64,000 nt of DNA from Nocardioides panacis (lineage in GTDB: Bacteria; Actinomycetota; Actinomycetes; Propionibacteriales; Nocardioidaceae), in contig NZ_CP077062.1 in assembly GCF_019039255.1 (NCBI RefSeq), positions 682,001-746,000 of the forward strand, given 5' to 3'. Under the pieces are notes generated by a model, which had not been told where the DNA came from, did no database searches, and was given only the letters and a program-made list of their open reading frames with translations. Shown here piece after piece: positions 40,185 to 49,396 of the stretch. How positions within the stretch are numbered: position 1 is the first letter of the stretch; every line of letters starts with the position of its first letter. The position numbers and the translations under genes are program-made.

Positions 40185-41111
40185 ATGGCCAGGGTCGTCG
40201 TCGTCGGTGCGGGTGTGGTGGGGCTGTCGTGCGCGGTGCGGCTGCTGGAGGCCGGGCACCGGGTCGACGTGGTCGCCCGGGACCTGCCGCTGGAGACGAC
40301 GTCGGCGGTCGCCGCGGCGCTGTGGTACCCGTACCGCGCGTTCCCGCACGAGCGGGTCGCCGGCTGGTCGGAGGCCACCTACCGGGCCCTCGACGACCTG
40401 TCCGGCGTGGACGGCACCGGCGTCCGGATGCTCCCCGGGACCGAGCTGCACCACACGCGGCAGGCGGACCCCTGGTGGCGGGACGCCGTGCCCGAGCTGA
40501 CCCGGGTGACCGGCCTCGAGCCGCCGTACGCCGACGGCTGGTCGTTCGTCTCCCCGGTCGTGGAGATGCCGGTCTACCTGCCCTGGCTGGCGGCCCGGGT
40601 CGAGGAGCTGGGCGGCACGCTGACCCGGATGGCGCTCACCGCGCTGCCGGACCACGCCGAGGTGGTGGTCAACGCGACCGGCCTCGGCGCCCGGCGGATG
40701 GCCGATGACCCGTCCCTGCTGCCGGTCCGCGGCCAGGTCGTGTACGTCGAGCAGGTCGGCCTGGACCGGTGGTGGCTGTCCTCGGGCGCCGAGGGCGGAC
40801 CGGTCTACGTGGTGCCGCGCTCGCGGGACGTCGTGGTCGGCGGCACGGACGACGAGGGGGAGTGGGACCGGCGCCCGGACCCGGACGTGGCCAAGCGGAT
40901 CCTCGCGCGGGCCGTCGAGGTGGTGCCCGCGCTCCGCCGGGCCCGGGTCCTGGGCCACCGGGTGGGGCTGCGGCCTGCGCGCCCCGCCGTACGCCTGGAG
41001 GTCGAGGTCGCCGACGGCCGGCGGGTCGTGCACTGCTACGGGCACGGGGGCGCCGGCGTGACCCTGTCGTGGGGCTGCGCCGACGAGGTCGCGGCGCTGG
41101 TCGGCGCCTAG
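40185..41111 (+). CDS. FAD-dependent D-amino-acid oxidase-like protein
   Basis: A 308-residue DAAO-family flavoprotein. The FAD-binding dinucleotide motif is at the N-terminus (VVVVGAGVVGLSCAVRLLEAG), and TTSAVAAALWYPYRAFP is the DAAO signature. Further conserved parts are LPVRGQVV, YVVPRSRDVVVGGT, RVGLRPARP and the C-terminal YGHGGAGVTLSWG. It would oxidise a D-amino acid to the 2-oxo acid with peroxide release; the substrate is not known. It converges on the DUF952 gene, and the two overlap by 4 bases. Confidence 0.9.
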   Translation: MARVVVVGAGVVGLSCAVRLLEAGHRVDVVARDLPLETTSAVAAALWYPYRAFPHERVAGWSEATYRALDDLSGVDGTGVRMLPGTELHHTRQADPWWRDAVPELTRVTGLEPPYADGWSFVSPVVEMPVYLPWLAARVEELGGTLTRMALTALPDHAEVVVNATGLGARRMADDPSLLPVRGQVVYVEQVGLDRWWLSSGAEGGPVYVVPRSRDVVVGGTDDEGEWDRRPDPDVAKRILARAVEVVPALRRARVLGHRVGLRPARPAVRLEVEVADGRRVVHCYGHGGAGVTLSWGCADEVAALVGA

Positions 41112-41416
41112 GACCGCCGTACGTCGACCACGGCGGCGAGGTCCACCGGCCCGTAGACGTGCGGGTAGGCCTGGTCCGCCCCGGCGAGCTGCTCGCTGCG
41201 CCACGGGGAGGTCAGCAGGTCGGTGTCGATCTCCAGCAGCAGCACGTCGTCGAGGTCGGAGAACCACAGCGCGTGGACGCCCTCGACCTGGTGCGCCTCG
41301 GAGCAGTGCACGAAGCCCTCCTGCTCGAGGCTCCGGCCGCGCGTGGAGGTCGTGTAGCTGCCGGACTCGCGGGCCGCCGCCCAGGCCTCGGGCGTGGTGA
41401 GGTGGAAGATCCGCAT
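41108..41416 (-). CDS. DUF952 family protein
   Basis: A 102-residue protein beginning [19 protein letters not shown] and containing EGFVHCSEAHQVEGVH and YPHVYGPVDLAAV, the DUF952 signature. The fold is ADP-ribosyltransferase-like in this family, but its activity is unknown. The ATG shares a base with the nucS stop (TGATG), so it is translated after nucS. Confidence 0.88.
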   Translation of the reverse strand: MRIFHLTTPEAWAAARESGSYTTSTRGRSLEQEGFVHCSEAHQVEGVHALWFSDLDDVLLLEIDTDLLTSPWRSEQLAGADQAYPHVYGPVDLAAVVDVRRS

Positions 41417-42090
41417 CAGAACAGCCGCTCGGTGGGGTCGTCCATGCCGCGCAGCGCGTCGTAGTCCACCACCGCGCAGGCGATCCCGCGGTCGGTGGCC
41501 AGCACCCGCGCCTGGGGCTTGATCTCCTGGGCCGCGAAGATGCCGCGCACCGGGCGCAGCTGGGGGTCCCGGTTGAGCAGCTCGAGGTAGCGGGTGAGCT
41601 GCTCGACGCCGTCGATCTCGCCGCGGCGCTTGATCTCCACCGCCACGGACCTCCCCTCGGCGTCGCGGCACATCAGGTCCACGGGGCCGATCGCGGTGGG
41701 GAACTCGCGGCGTACCAGCGTCAGGCCCTCGGCAAGGGTCGCCGGGTGCTCGGCGAGCAGCTCCTGGAGGTGCTTCTCCACGCCGTCCTTCTGCAGGCCG
41801 GGGTCGACGCCGAGGTCGTGGGCGCTGTCGTGCAGCACCTCCTCCAGCAGGATCCGCAGCGTGTCGCCGTCCTTGCCCGTGACCAGCCACTCGGGCACGC
41901 CCTCCTCGCTGGTGCCCTCGGCGACCTTGCAGGGCGGGGACATCCAGTTCAGCGGCTTGTAGGAGCCCCCGTCGGAGTGCACCAGCACCGACCCGTCGTT
42001 CTTGCGCATGATCACGCGCGTCGCCATCGGCAGGTGGGCGGTCAGCCGGCCTGCGTAGTCGACCTGGCAGCGCGCAACGACGAGTCTCAC
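41416..42090 (-). CDS. nucS: mismatch-specific endonuclease NucS/EndoMS
   Basis: A 224-residue endonuclease of non-canonical mismatch repair, used by Actinobacteria that lack MutS/MutL. The N-terminal DNA-binding domain ([35 protein letters not shown]) is followed by a PD-(D/E)XK nuclease domain ([25 protein letters not shown] with catalytic Asp, Glu and Lys). GTG 42090 gives the family's usual N-terminus ([13 protein letters not shown]); the open frame upstream is not conserved. A TAGATT box lies 8 bases upstream. Confidence 0.95.
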   Translation of the reverse strand: MRLVVARCQVDYAGRLTAHLPMATRVIMRKNDGSVLVHSDGGSYKPLNWMSPPCKVAEGTSEEGVPEWLVTGKDGDTLRILLEEVLHDSAHDLGVDPGLQKDGVEKHLQELLAEHPATLAEGLTLVRREFPTAIGPVDLMCRDAEGRSVAVEIKRRGEIDGVEQLTRYLELLNRDPQLRPVRGIFAAQEIKPQARVLATDRGIACAVVDYDALRGMDDPTERLF

Positions 42091-42136
42091 GAGGCGGCAA
42101 TCTACCTGCCCGCGGGTGTTGTTCCTCACGGCGGTG

Positions 42137-42148
42137 GCCATGCATGGC
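42137..42148. promoter_or_regulatory. 12-bp palindrome between nucS and hydroxyacyl-CoA dehydrogenase gene
   Basis: GCCATGCATGGC is a perfect inverted repeat centred 22 bases upstream of ATG 42165 in the 74-bp divergent region. Candidate operator, low confidence. Confidence 0.3.
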
Positions 42149-42152
42149 GTGC

Positions 42153-42158
42153 CATGAT
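42153..42158 (+). promoter_or_regulatory. -10-like box of leaderless start
   Basis: CATGAT ends 6 bases before ATG 42165. Confidence 0.35.
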
Positions 42159-42164
42159 GCGGCC

Positions 42165-43955
42165 ATGACGAGCAGCACACGTGACTTCAGCTCCATCGGC
42201 GTGATCGGCCTGGGCACCATGGGGGCCGGCATCGCCGAGGTCTTCGCCCGCAACGGCTACCAGGTGGTCGGCGTCGAGCAGACCGAGGAGAGCCTCGAGC
42301 GGGGCCGCGCGCACGTCGAGCACTCGACCGGCCGCGCGGTGAAGCGCGGCAAGCTCAGCGAGGAGGCGCAGGCCGAGCTGGTCGGCCGGATCGCGTTCAC
42401 CACGGACATGGCCGACGTGAAGGACTGCGGGCTCGTCGTGGAGGCCGTCGTCGAGAAGCTGCACGTCAAGCAGCAGATCTTCCGGGCCCTCGACGAGATC
42501 GTCTCGGTCGACGCCGTGCTCGCGACCAACACCTCGTCGCTGTCGGTCACCGAGATCGGCACCGCCACCTCGCACCCGGGACGCGTCATCGGCGTGCACT
42601 TCTTCAACCCGGCCCCGGTGCAGAACCTCGTCGAGATCATCCGCACGGTGGTCACCGAGCCGCAGGTCCTCGAGGACGCCGCCGAGCTGGCCAGGTCGCT
42701 GCAGAAGACGCCCGTCGTCGTGGGGGACAAGGCCGGGTTCATCGCCAACGCGCTGCTGTTCGGCTACCTCAACCACGCGGCCTCGATGTTCGAGGGCCAC
42801 TACGCGACCCGCGAGGACCTCGACGCCGCGATGCGGTTCGGCTGCGGCTACCCGATGGGCCCGCTGGCGCTGCTGGACCTGATCGGCCTCGACACCGCCT
42901 TCGAGATCCTGGACACGATGTACAAGCAGGGCCGCGACCGGCTGCACGCACCGGCCCCGATCCTCAAGCAGATGGTCACCGCCGGCCTGCTCGGCCGCAA
43001 GTCCGGCCGCGGCTTCTACACCTACGAGGCCGCCGACAGCCCGGTCGTCGTGGACGACGCGCTCACGCCGTCGCCCGACGACCAGCCGCAGCTGCGTCGC
43101 GACATCCGCCGGGTGGGCGTGGTCGGCACCGGCACGATGGCCACCGGCATCGTCGAGGTCTTCGCCAAGGCCGGGTTCGCGGTCACCTTCGTGGGCCGCG
43201 CCCAGGACCGCCTCGACGGGGTCCGCGCGACGATCGAGAAGTCCCTGGACAAGGCCATCCAGCGCGGCAAGCTCGAGGAGTCCGCGCGCGGGGAGGTGCT
43301 CGGCCGGCTGACCGGGACGACCTCGCTCGACGACCTGGCCGACGCCGACATCGTCGTGGAGGCGATCGCCGAGGACCTGAAGATCAAGACGGTGCTCTTC
43401 GAGAACCTCGACGAGATCTGCAAGCCGGACACGATCCTGGCCACCACGACCTCCTCGCTGCCGGTGATCGCGCTGGCCTCGGTCACCAGCCGGGCGCGCG
43501 ACGTGGTCGGCATGCACTTCTTCAACCCCGCGCCGATCATGAAGCTGGTCGAGGTGGTCAGCACGGTCGCGACCGGCGACGACGTCGCGGAGACCACCCG
43601 CGCGCTGTGCGCGGCCGTCGGCAAGGTCGCCGTGTCCTGCGGCGACCGGGCGGGCTTCATCGTCAACGCGCTGCTGTTCCCCTACCTCAACGACGCGGTG
43701 AAGATGCTCGAGGCGCACTACGCCACGGCCGACGACATCGACACCGCGATGAAGTACGGCTGCGCGCTGCCGATGGGCCCCTTCGAGCTGCTCGACGTGG
43801 TCGGCAACGACGTCTCGCTGGCCATCCAGCGCGAGCTGTACCTCGAGTTCCGCGAGCCCGGCTTCGCGCCGGCGCCGCTGCTGGAGCACCTGGTCACGGC
43901 CGGCTACCTGGGCCGCAAGACCCAGCGCGGCTTCCGCGACTACACCGTGCGCTGA
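42165..43955 (+). CDS. tandem-duplicated 3-hydroxybutyryl-CoA dehydrogenase
   Basis: A 596-residue protein made of two complete 3-hydroxyacyl-CoA dehydrogenase copies, each about 285-290 residues. Each half has an NAD motif ([14 protein letters not shown] near residue 15; [14 protein letters not shown] near 322), a catalytic His segment ([18 protein letters not shown]) and a C-terminal dimerisation domain ending [12 protein letters not shown] or [10 protein letters not shown]. It converts acetoacetyl-CoA and 3-hydroxybutyryl-CoA and could feed the Ccr route or fatty acid metabolism. The second half has a less standard GxGxxA, so one half might be regulatory. ATG 42165 is preferred over 42144. 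Confidence 0.93.
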   Translation: MTSSTRDFSSIGVIGLGTMGAGIAEVFARNGYQVVGVEQTEESLERGRAHVEHSTGRAVKRGKLSEEAQAELVGRIAFTTDMADVKDCGLVVEAVVEKLHVKQQIFRALDEIVSVDAVLATNTSSLSVTEIGTATSHPGRVIGVHFFNPAPVQNLVEIIRTVVTEPQVLEDAAELARSLQKTPVVVGDKAGFIANALLFGYLNHAASMFEGHYATREDLDAAMRFGCGYPMGPLALLDLIGLDTAFEILDTMYKQGRDRLHAPAPILKQMVTAGLLGRKSGRGFYTYEAADSPVVVDDALTPSPDDQPQLRRDIRRVGVVGTGTMATGIVEVFAKAGFAVTFVGRAQDRLDGVRATIEKSLDKAIQRGKLEESARGEVLGRLTGTTSLDDLADADIVVEAIAEDLKIKTVLFENLDEICKPDTILATTTSSLPVIALASVTSRARDVVGMHFFNPAPIMKLVEVVSTVATGDDVAETTRALCAAVGKVAVSCGDRAGFIVNALLFPYLNDAVKMLEAHYATADDIDTAMKYGCALPMGPFELLDVVGNDVSLAIQRELYLEFREPGFAPAPLLEHLVTAGYLGRKTQRGFRDYTVR

Positions 43956-43965
43956 GCCGTCGGGG

Positions 43966-43971
43966 GACACT
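43966..43971 (+). promoter_or_regulatory. -10-like box of leaderless start
   Basis: GACACT ends 6 bases before ATG 43978. Confidence 0.3.
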
Positions 43972-43977
43972 GGTGCC

Positions 43978-44561
<584 letters not shown>

Positions 44562-44565
<4 letters not shown>

Positions 44566-44801
44566 GCGCCGACCGGGTGGAGACCTGGCGCGGCGAGGAG
44601 TACGTCGTCCGGCGGCTCACCGGCTCGGCGTCCACCAAGCCGTACCGCTGCCCGGGCTGCCACCAGGTGATCCGGCCGGCCACCCCGCACACCCTGGCCT
44701 GGCCGGTGCTGCCCTCGACGTTCTCCTCGACCGCCACCGGGCTCGACGAGCGGCGGCACTGGCACACGGCCTGCTGGGCGGCGCGCGACGCCCGTCGGTG
44801 A
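44562..44801 (+). CDS. small CxxC protein
   Basis: A 79-residue soluble protein with one zinc-ribbon-like half site (YRCPGCHQVI) and later His/Cys residues (RRHWHTACW) that could complete a metal site. Short proteins of this kind are common in Actinobacteria and often labelled ATP/GTP-binding protein without evidence. The function is unknown. GTG 44562 overlaps the stop of the channel gene. Confidence 0.7.
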
Positions 44802-44812
44802 GAATGGGCGGC

Positions 44813-45592
44813 ATGCCTGCCATCCGCGCGAACTCGGTCCTGCCCGCCCGACGGGAGGCGGTCACGCTGCACACCGCCGACGGTCTCGAGCTGGTCGGCG
44901 AGCTGTCGCTGCCGCTGGACCGCGACCCGGTCGCCACGCTGATCTGCCTGCACCCGCTGCCGACGCACGGCGGCATGATGGACAGCCACGTGATCCGCAA
45001 GGCGGCGTTCCGGCTGCCGGCCCTCGCCGGGGTGGCGGTGCTGCGCTTCAACACCCGCGGCACCTCCAGCGAGCAGGGCACCAGCCAGGGCAGCTTCGAC
45101 AACGGTGACGCCGAGCGGCTCGACGTCGCCGCCGCCATCGAGTACGCCGAGTTCCACGACCTCCCGGACCTCTGGATCCTGGGCTGGTCGTTCGGCACGG
45201 ACCTGGCCCTGATGCACGGCCTGGACCCGGCCGTGCACGGCGCGATCCTGCTCTCGCCCCCGCTGCGCTACTCGGGTCCCGAGCACCTCGCGGCGTGGGC
45301 GGCGTCCGGCAAGCCGGTCACCGCGCTGGTGCCCGAGCACGACGACTACCTGCAGCCCCCGGAGGCCCGGGAGCGGTTCGCCGCCGTGCCGCAGGCGGAG
45401 GTGCTCGGCATCGACGGCGCCAAGCACCTGTGGGTCGGAGACGCCGAGACCGTCCTGGACCTGGTCGTGGAGCGGGTCGCTCCCGGGGTCGACGTACCGC
45501 TGCCGACCGAGTGGGACGGGCCGATGGAGACCGCGGACACCAGCGCGTACGCCGACCGGACGACCGCGGTCTTCAAGGACGTGCCGCGCTAG
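44813..45592 (+). CDS. alpha/beta hydrolase
   Basis: Alpha/beta-hydrolase fold protein of 259 residues. The nucleophile elbow is GWSFGTD. An N-terminal oxyanion segment (LICLHPLPTHGGMMDSHV) and the strand VLRFNTRGTSSE resemble the short serine aminopeptidase/dienelactone hydrolase-like group, and a catalytic His is likely in AKHLWVGD. The substrate is unknown. ATG 44813 is chosen because a GAGAAT box lies 7 bases upstream; GTG 44798 and ATG 44804 are in-frame alternatives. The stop shares a CTAG with the convergent gene. Confidence 0.82.
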   Translation: MPAIRANSVLPARREAVTLHTADGLELVGELSLPLDRDPVATLICLHPLPTHGGMMDSHVIRKAAFRLPALAGVAVLRFNTRGTSSEQGTSQGSFDNGDAERLDVAAAIEYAEFHDLPDLWILGWSFGTDLALMHGLDPAVHGAILLSPPLRYSGPEHLAAWAASGKPVTALVPEHDDYLQPPEARERFAAVPQAEVLGIDGAKHLWVGDAETVLDLVVERVAPGVDVPLPTEWDGPMETADTSAYADRTTAVFKDVPR

Positions 45593-46695
45593 CGGGCTTC
45601 CTGTCTCGGCATGAAGACCTCCTTGACCAGCAGCGTGATCGCGGCGGCGGTGGGGATCGCCAGCAGCGCCCCGATGACGCCGAGCAGGCCGGCGCCGACC
45701 AGCGCGGCGATCACGATGATCGAGCCCGGCAGGTTCACCGAGCGCGACATCACCCGCGGGTAGATCACGTAGTTCTCGAACTGCTGGTAGACGACGTAGA
45801 AGATCACGCAGTAGAGCCCGATGTGCGGGTCGGTCGCGAAGCCGATCAGCGTGACGATCACGGCGCCGAGCGTGGCGCCGATCATCGGGATCACGTCGAG
45901 CAGGGCCACCACGGCGGCCAGCGCGACGGCGTACTCGCTGAGGCCGACCACGAACAGGAAGACCATCGAGGAGACGCCGGCCGCCATCGCGACCACGAAG
46001 GCGCCCGAGACGTAGGAACCGACGTTGTCGATGATCTTGTCGCCGAGCTCGGCGACCCGCTCCCGGCTGCTGGCCGGCGCGAACCGGTAGGCGGAGCGCT
46101 TCACCTTGGGCAGCGTCGCCAGGAGGTAGAGGGTCAGCACGACCACGATGAAGGTGTTCGCCAGGAACGACAGCAGCTTGAGCCCGACGCCGACGACGCC
46201 GCCGAACAGCGCCGAGCCGACGTTGCCGCCGGACAGCGCCTTCTGGGCCTTGTCGAGCAGGTCGTACTGGTTGTCCAGGCGCCGGATGGTGCCGTTGTGC
46301 TGGAGCTCGTCGAACCAGCCGGGGGCGTTCTTGACGATCGTCGAGACCTGGTCGGTGATCACCGGGGCCAGGGCGACGAAGAACAGCGCGACCGCGAGCA
46401 GCACGCCGGTGATCACCACCAGCACCGACCAGCTGCGGGCCAGGCCGCGGCGGCCGAGCCACTCGACGACCGGGTTGAGCCCGGCCGCCAGGAACCCGGC
46501 GACCACGATCAGGATCAGCGTGGAGCCGACGGACAGGATGATGCCGCCGAGCCACCAGGCCAGGAAGGCCCCGACGGCGAGGAAGAAGCCGAGCTTGAAC
46601 GGGTGCTGAAGGGAGATGTCGCTGCCGCGGGCGGCCCGGGTCGCGTCGGTGGCCTGACGGGTGACCCGGCCCGCCCGAGTGGACGGCAGGCTCAC
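45589..46695 (-). CDS. AI-2E family (PerM-like) transporter
   Basis: A 368-residue polytopic membrane protein of the AI-2E/UPF0118 family. It has seven to eight hydrophobic segments, a soluble loop near residues 120-165 and the late family motif LLDVIPMIGATLGAVIV. Members have been linked to autoinducer or Na+/H+ export, but the substrate here is unknown. The GTG start overlaps the stop of the upstream coiled-coil gene by 4 bases, so the two are co-translated. Confidence 0.9.
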   Translation of the reverse strand: MSLPSTRAGRVTRQATDATRAARGSDISLQHPFKLGFFLAVGAFLAWWLGGIILSVGSTLILIVVAGFLAAGLNPVVEWLGRRGLARSWSVLVVITGVLLAVALFFVALAPVITDQVSTIVKNAPGWFDELQHNGTIRRLDNQYDLLDKAQKALSGGNVGSALFGGVVGVGLKLLSFLANTFIVVVLTLYLLATLPKVKRSAYRFAPASSRERVAELGDKIIDNVGSYVSGAFVVAMAAGVSSMVFLFVVGLSEYAVALAAVVALLDVIPMIGATLGAVIVTLIGFATDPHIGLYCVIFYVVYQQFENYVIYPRVMSRSVNLPGSIIVIAALVGAGLLGVIGALLAIPTAAAITLLVKEVFMPRQEAR

Positions 46696-47873
46696 GTGGT
46701 GCTGCTCGGCTCGTCGCCGAACCCGGTGATGACGTCGCGCAGCGCGCCGAGCTGGCCCACGATCGCGTCGCGGCGCTTCTGGTAGCGGTCGACCTCGGCC
46801 TTGAGCACCGCGAGCTCGCGCTCGGCCTCGGCCTGGCCGGCCGCGGTGAAGGTCGCGGCCTGGGTCTGCGCGGAGGAGACGATCTGCTCGGCCTCGCGGC
46901 GGGCGTGGCTGAGCAGCCGGTCGGCCTCGTCGTGGGCCTGCTTGCGGTGGCTGGCGGCCGCGGAGACGGCCTCCCGGCCGCGGGCCTCGGCGGCGTTGGC
47001 GCGCGCCTCGGCCTCCTCCACGAGCTTCTGGGTCTCGGCGGTGGCGGTGGTGTGGTGCTCGGCCGCCTCGCGGGTCAGCCGCTCCTTCTCCACCGCGAGC
47101 GTGCGGCGGGCCTCCTGGACCTCGCGGTCGGCGGCGGCGCGGGCCTGCTCGGCGTCCCGCTTCGCGCTGGTCCGCATCGCGTTGGTCTCCTGCTGGGCGG
47201 CGAGCCGCAGCTGCTCGCTCTCGCGCCGGGCGGAGCCGAGCAGGTCGTCGGCCTCGGCCTTGGACATCGTGCGCTCCTGCTCGACGTCGGCCATCGCGCG
47301 GGCGCGGGTCTCGTCGAGCTCCTTGAGCTGCACCATCCGCATGTCCTCGGCGTCGCGGGCGGCCTCGGCGCGCAGCACGTCCGCGTCCTTGGTGGCCTGG
47401 CGCTTGATCTCGTCGGCCTGGGCGCGGGCCTGGACCAGCACGTCGTCGGCCTGCTCCTCGGCGAGCCGCAGCATCTCGCTGGCCCGGCCGCCGAGCCCGG
47501 CGTAGGTCGGGTTCTCGTTCTCGGAGACCTGCTGGCGCAGGTCGGCGAGCTGCTGCTCGAGCGCGGTCACCTTGGTCCTGGTGTCCTGCAGGCTCGCGCT
47601 GAGCCCGGCCTTCTCCCCGGCCAGGGTGCTGATCTGCCGGTCGACCGCGGCGGTGTCGTAGCCGCGCCGGACGACCGGGAACGTCGTCCGGGCCGAGCTG
47701 CTCTCGGCCCGGGCGGGCGCCGCCGGGGCCGGGGCCGCCGCCGGGGGAGCGGCAGGCGTCGTGGTGGTGGGGCTCTTCTGCTGCTGCTTCACCGCAGGAA
47801 TCACCTGGGTCGCCTCGTTGTCCCCGTTGTCCTCCGGGTCGTCGAAGATGGACAGGCCAGGTCGGTCGCTCAT
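46692..47873 (-). CDS. coiled-coil scaffold protein, DivIVA/Scy/FilP-like
   Basis: A 393-residue protein. The N-terminus is acidic and disordered with an Ala/Pro linker (residues about 1-60). A short DivIVA-like segment (FPVVRRGYDTAAVDRQISTLAGE) leads into a nearly continuous Ala/Glu/Arg coiled coil to residue 370. This architecture is that of polar growth or cytoskeletal scaffolds of Actinobacteria, often called cellulose-binding proteins in error. ATG 47873 is preceded by AGGAACG. A TAGGCT box at 47926-47931 probably provides the promoter. Confidence 0.82.
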   Translation of the reverse strand: MSDRPGLSIFDDPEDNGDNEATQVIPAVKQQQKSPTTTTPAAPPAAAPAPAAPARAESSSARTTFPVVRRGYDTAAVDRQISTLAGEKAGLSASLQDTRTKVTALEQQLADLRQQVSENENPTYAGLGGRASEMLRLAEEQADDVLVQARAQADEIKRQATKDADVLRAEAARDAEDMRMVQLKELDETRARAMADVEQERTMSKAEADDLLGSARRESEQLRLAAQQETNAMRTSAKRDAEQARAAADREVQEARRTLAVEKERLTREAAEHHTTATAETQKLVEEAEARANAAEARGREAVSAAASHRKQAHDEADRLLSHARREAEQIVSSAQTQAATFTAAGQAEAERELAVLKAEVDRYQKRRDAIVGQLGALRDVITGFGDEPSSTT

Positions 47874-49330
47874 CGTTCCTCCGTCGTTCGCTCGCTCTGC
47901 GTCCGTCCAGTCTCCCGGACGTTCCAGCCTATACACGGAAGGCACCCCGGACGGGATGCCTTCGGTGTGCGGAATTCGCGGGACGGGCGCGGGCTAGACC
48001 CCCGGAACCGGTTGATCGCCTCGAGGTGCCGGGCGCGCTTCTCCGGGTCGCGGACACCGAGCCCCTCCTCGGGTGCCAGGCAGAGCACGCCGACCTTGCC
48101 CTGGTGCAGGTTCTGGTGCACGTCGTACGTCGCCTGCCCGACGTCCTCCATCGCGTAGGCGCGCGACAGGGTGGGGTGGATCCGGCCCTGCGCGACCAGC
48201 CGGTTGGCCTCCCAGGCCTCGCGGTAGTTCGCGAAGTGCGAGCCGACGATCCGCTTGAGGCTCATCCACAGGTAGCGGTTGTCGTACTCGTGCATGTAGC
48301 CGCTGGTGCTGGCGCAGGTGACGATCGTGCCGCCCTTGCGCGCGGCGAACACCGAGGCCCCGAACGTCTCGCGCCCCGGGTGCTCGAAGACGATGTCGAC
48401 GTCCTCGCCGCCGGTCAGCTCGCGGATCCGCTTGCCGAAGCGCTTCCACTCCTGGGGGTCCTGGGTGTGCTCGTCCTTCCAGAACCGGAAGTCCTCGGCC
48501 TTGCGGTCGATGATCAGCTCGGCGCCCATCTTGCGGCAGATCTCGGCCTTGTCGGCGCTGGAGACCACGCAGACCGGGGTCGCGCCGCCGTTCAGCGCGA
48601 ACTGGGTCGCGTAGCCGCCCAGGCCGCCGCTGGCGCCCCAGATCAGCACGTTGTCGCCCTGCTTCATCCCGGCGCCGTTGCGGCTGACCAGCTGCCGGTA
48701 GGCGGTGGAGTTCACCAGCCCGGGGCTGGCCGCCTCCTCCCAGGTCAGGTGGGCCGGCTTGGGCATCAGCTGGTTCGACTTCACCAGCGCGATCTGGGCC
48801 AGGCCGCCGAAGTTCGTCTCGAAGCCCCAGATGCGCTGCTCGGGGTCGAGCATCGTGTCGTTGTGGCCCTCGTAGCTCTCCAGCTCCACCGAGAGGCAGT
48901 GCGCGACGACCTCGCGGCCGGGCTGCCAGGTGTGCACGCCCGGTCCGGTCGCCAGCACGACGCCGGCGAGGTCCGAGCCGACCACGTGGTAGGGCAGGTC
49001 GTGCTTCTTGGCCAACGGGGAGGTGCGGCCGTAGCGCTCCAGGAAGCCGAAGGTGGACATCGGCTCGAAGATCGAGGTCCACACGGTGTTGTAGTTGATG
49101 GCGCTGGCCATCACCGCGACGTAGGCCTCGCCGGGGCCGAGCTCCGGCAGCGCGACGTCCTCGACGTGGAGGGAGAGTCGCGGGTCCTTGTCGCGCGTGG
49201 CGAGCCCGTCGAACATGGCGGTCTCGTCCTTGTGGACGGTGACGGCGCGGTAGTGGTCAGGGATCTCGAGATCGGCGTACGCCTCGGCGGACGTCTCGCC
49301 GGCGAGGATGGCATCGAGGATCTGCTTCAC
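47870..49330 (-). CDS. ccrA: crotonyl-CoA carboxylase/reductase
   Basis: Key enzyme of the ethylmalonyl-CoA pathway: NADPH-dependent reductive carboxylation of crotonyl-CoA to ethylmalonyl-CoA. It is an MDR-fold protein with nucleotide motif WGASGGLGGYATQ. All four CO2-binding residues known from Kitasatospora Ccr are present at the same numbers: N81, F170, E171 and H365. As given, the frame reads 486 residues, ending in an unrelated 41-residue tail that overlaps the next gene. One additional G in the G5 run at 47999-48003 would end the protein normally as NRFRGV with a stop at 47994. GTG 49330 has GGAG 7 bases upstream. Confidence 0.95.
   Translation of the reverse strand: MKQILDAILAGETSAEAYADLEIPDHYRAVTVHKDETAMFDGLATRDKDPRLSLHVEDVALPELGPGEAYVAVMASAINYNTVWTSIFEPMSTFGFLERYGRTSPLAKKHDLPYHVVGSDLAGVVLATGPGVHTWQPGREVVAHCLSVELESYEGHNDTMLDPEQRIWGFETNFGGLAQIALVKSNQLMPKPAHLTWEEAASPGLVNSTAYRQLVSRNGAGMKQGDNVLIWGASGGLGGYATQFALNGGATPVCVVSSADKAEICRKMGAELIIDRKAEDFRFWKDEHTQDPQEWKRFGKRIRELTGGEDVDIVFEHPGRETFGASVFAARKGGTIVTCASTSGYMHEYDNRYLWMSLKRIVGSHFANYREAWEANRLVAQGRIHPTLSRAYAMEDVGQATYDVHQNLHQGKVGVLCLAPEEGLGVRDPEKRARHLEAINRFRGSSPRPSREFRTPKASRPGCLPCIGWNVRETGRTQSERTTEER
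47933..47968 (-). terminator. long hairpin between ccr and coiled-coil gene
   Basis: Inverted repeat: outer 4 bp (ACAC/GTGT), then 7 bp (GAAGGCA/TGCCTTC) and 3 inner bp, with single mismatches between blocks. It lies just downstream of the predicted ccr stop at 47994. No U-tract follows, which is common in Actinobacteria. The downstream edge abuts the -10 box of the next gene. Confidence 0.5.
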
Positions 49331-49366
49331 GGTGAGCTCCTGCGTCTGTGCCGGGCGGGTCGCCAG

Positions 49367-49396
49367 AATCTACCGAGCGGTAACGACCGGTGTCAG
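49367..49396 (-). promoter_or_regulatory. promoter of ccrA
   Basis: On the minus strand, CTGACA (49391-49396), an 18-base spacer, and TAGATT (49367-49372) form a good -35/-10 pair inside the 3' end of the GntR gene. It would give a short 5' leader carrying the GGAG ribosome-binding site of ccrA. Confidence 0.55.
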
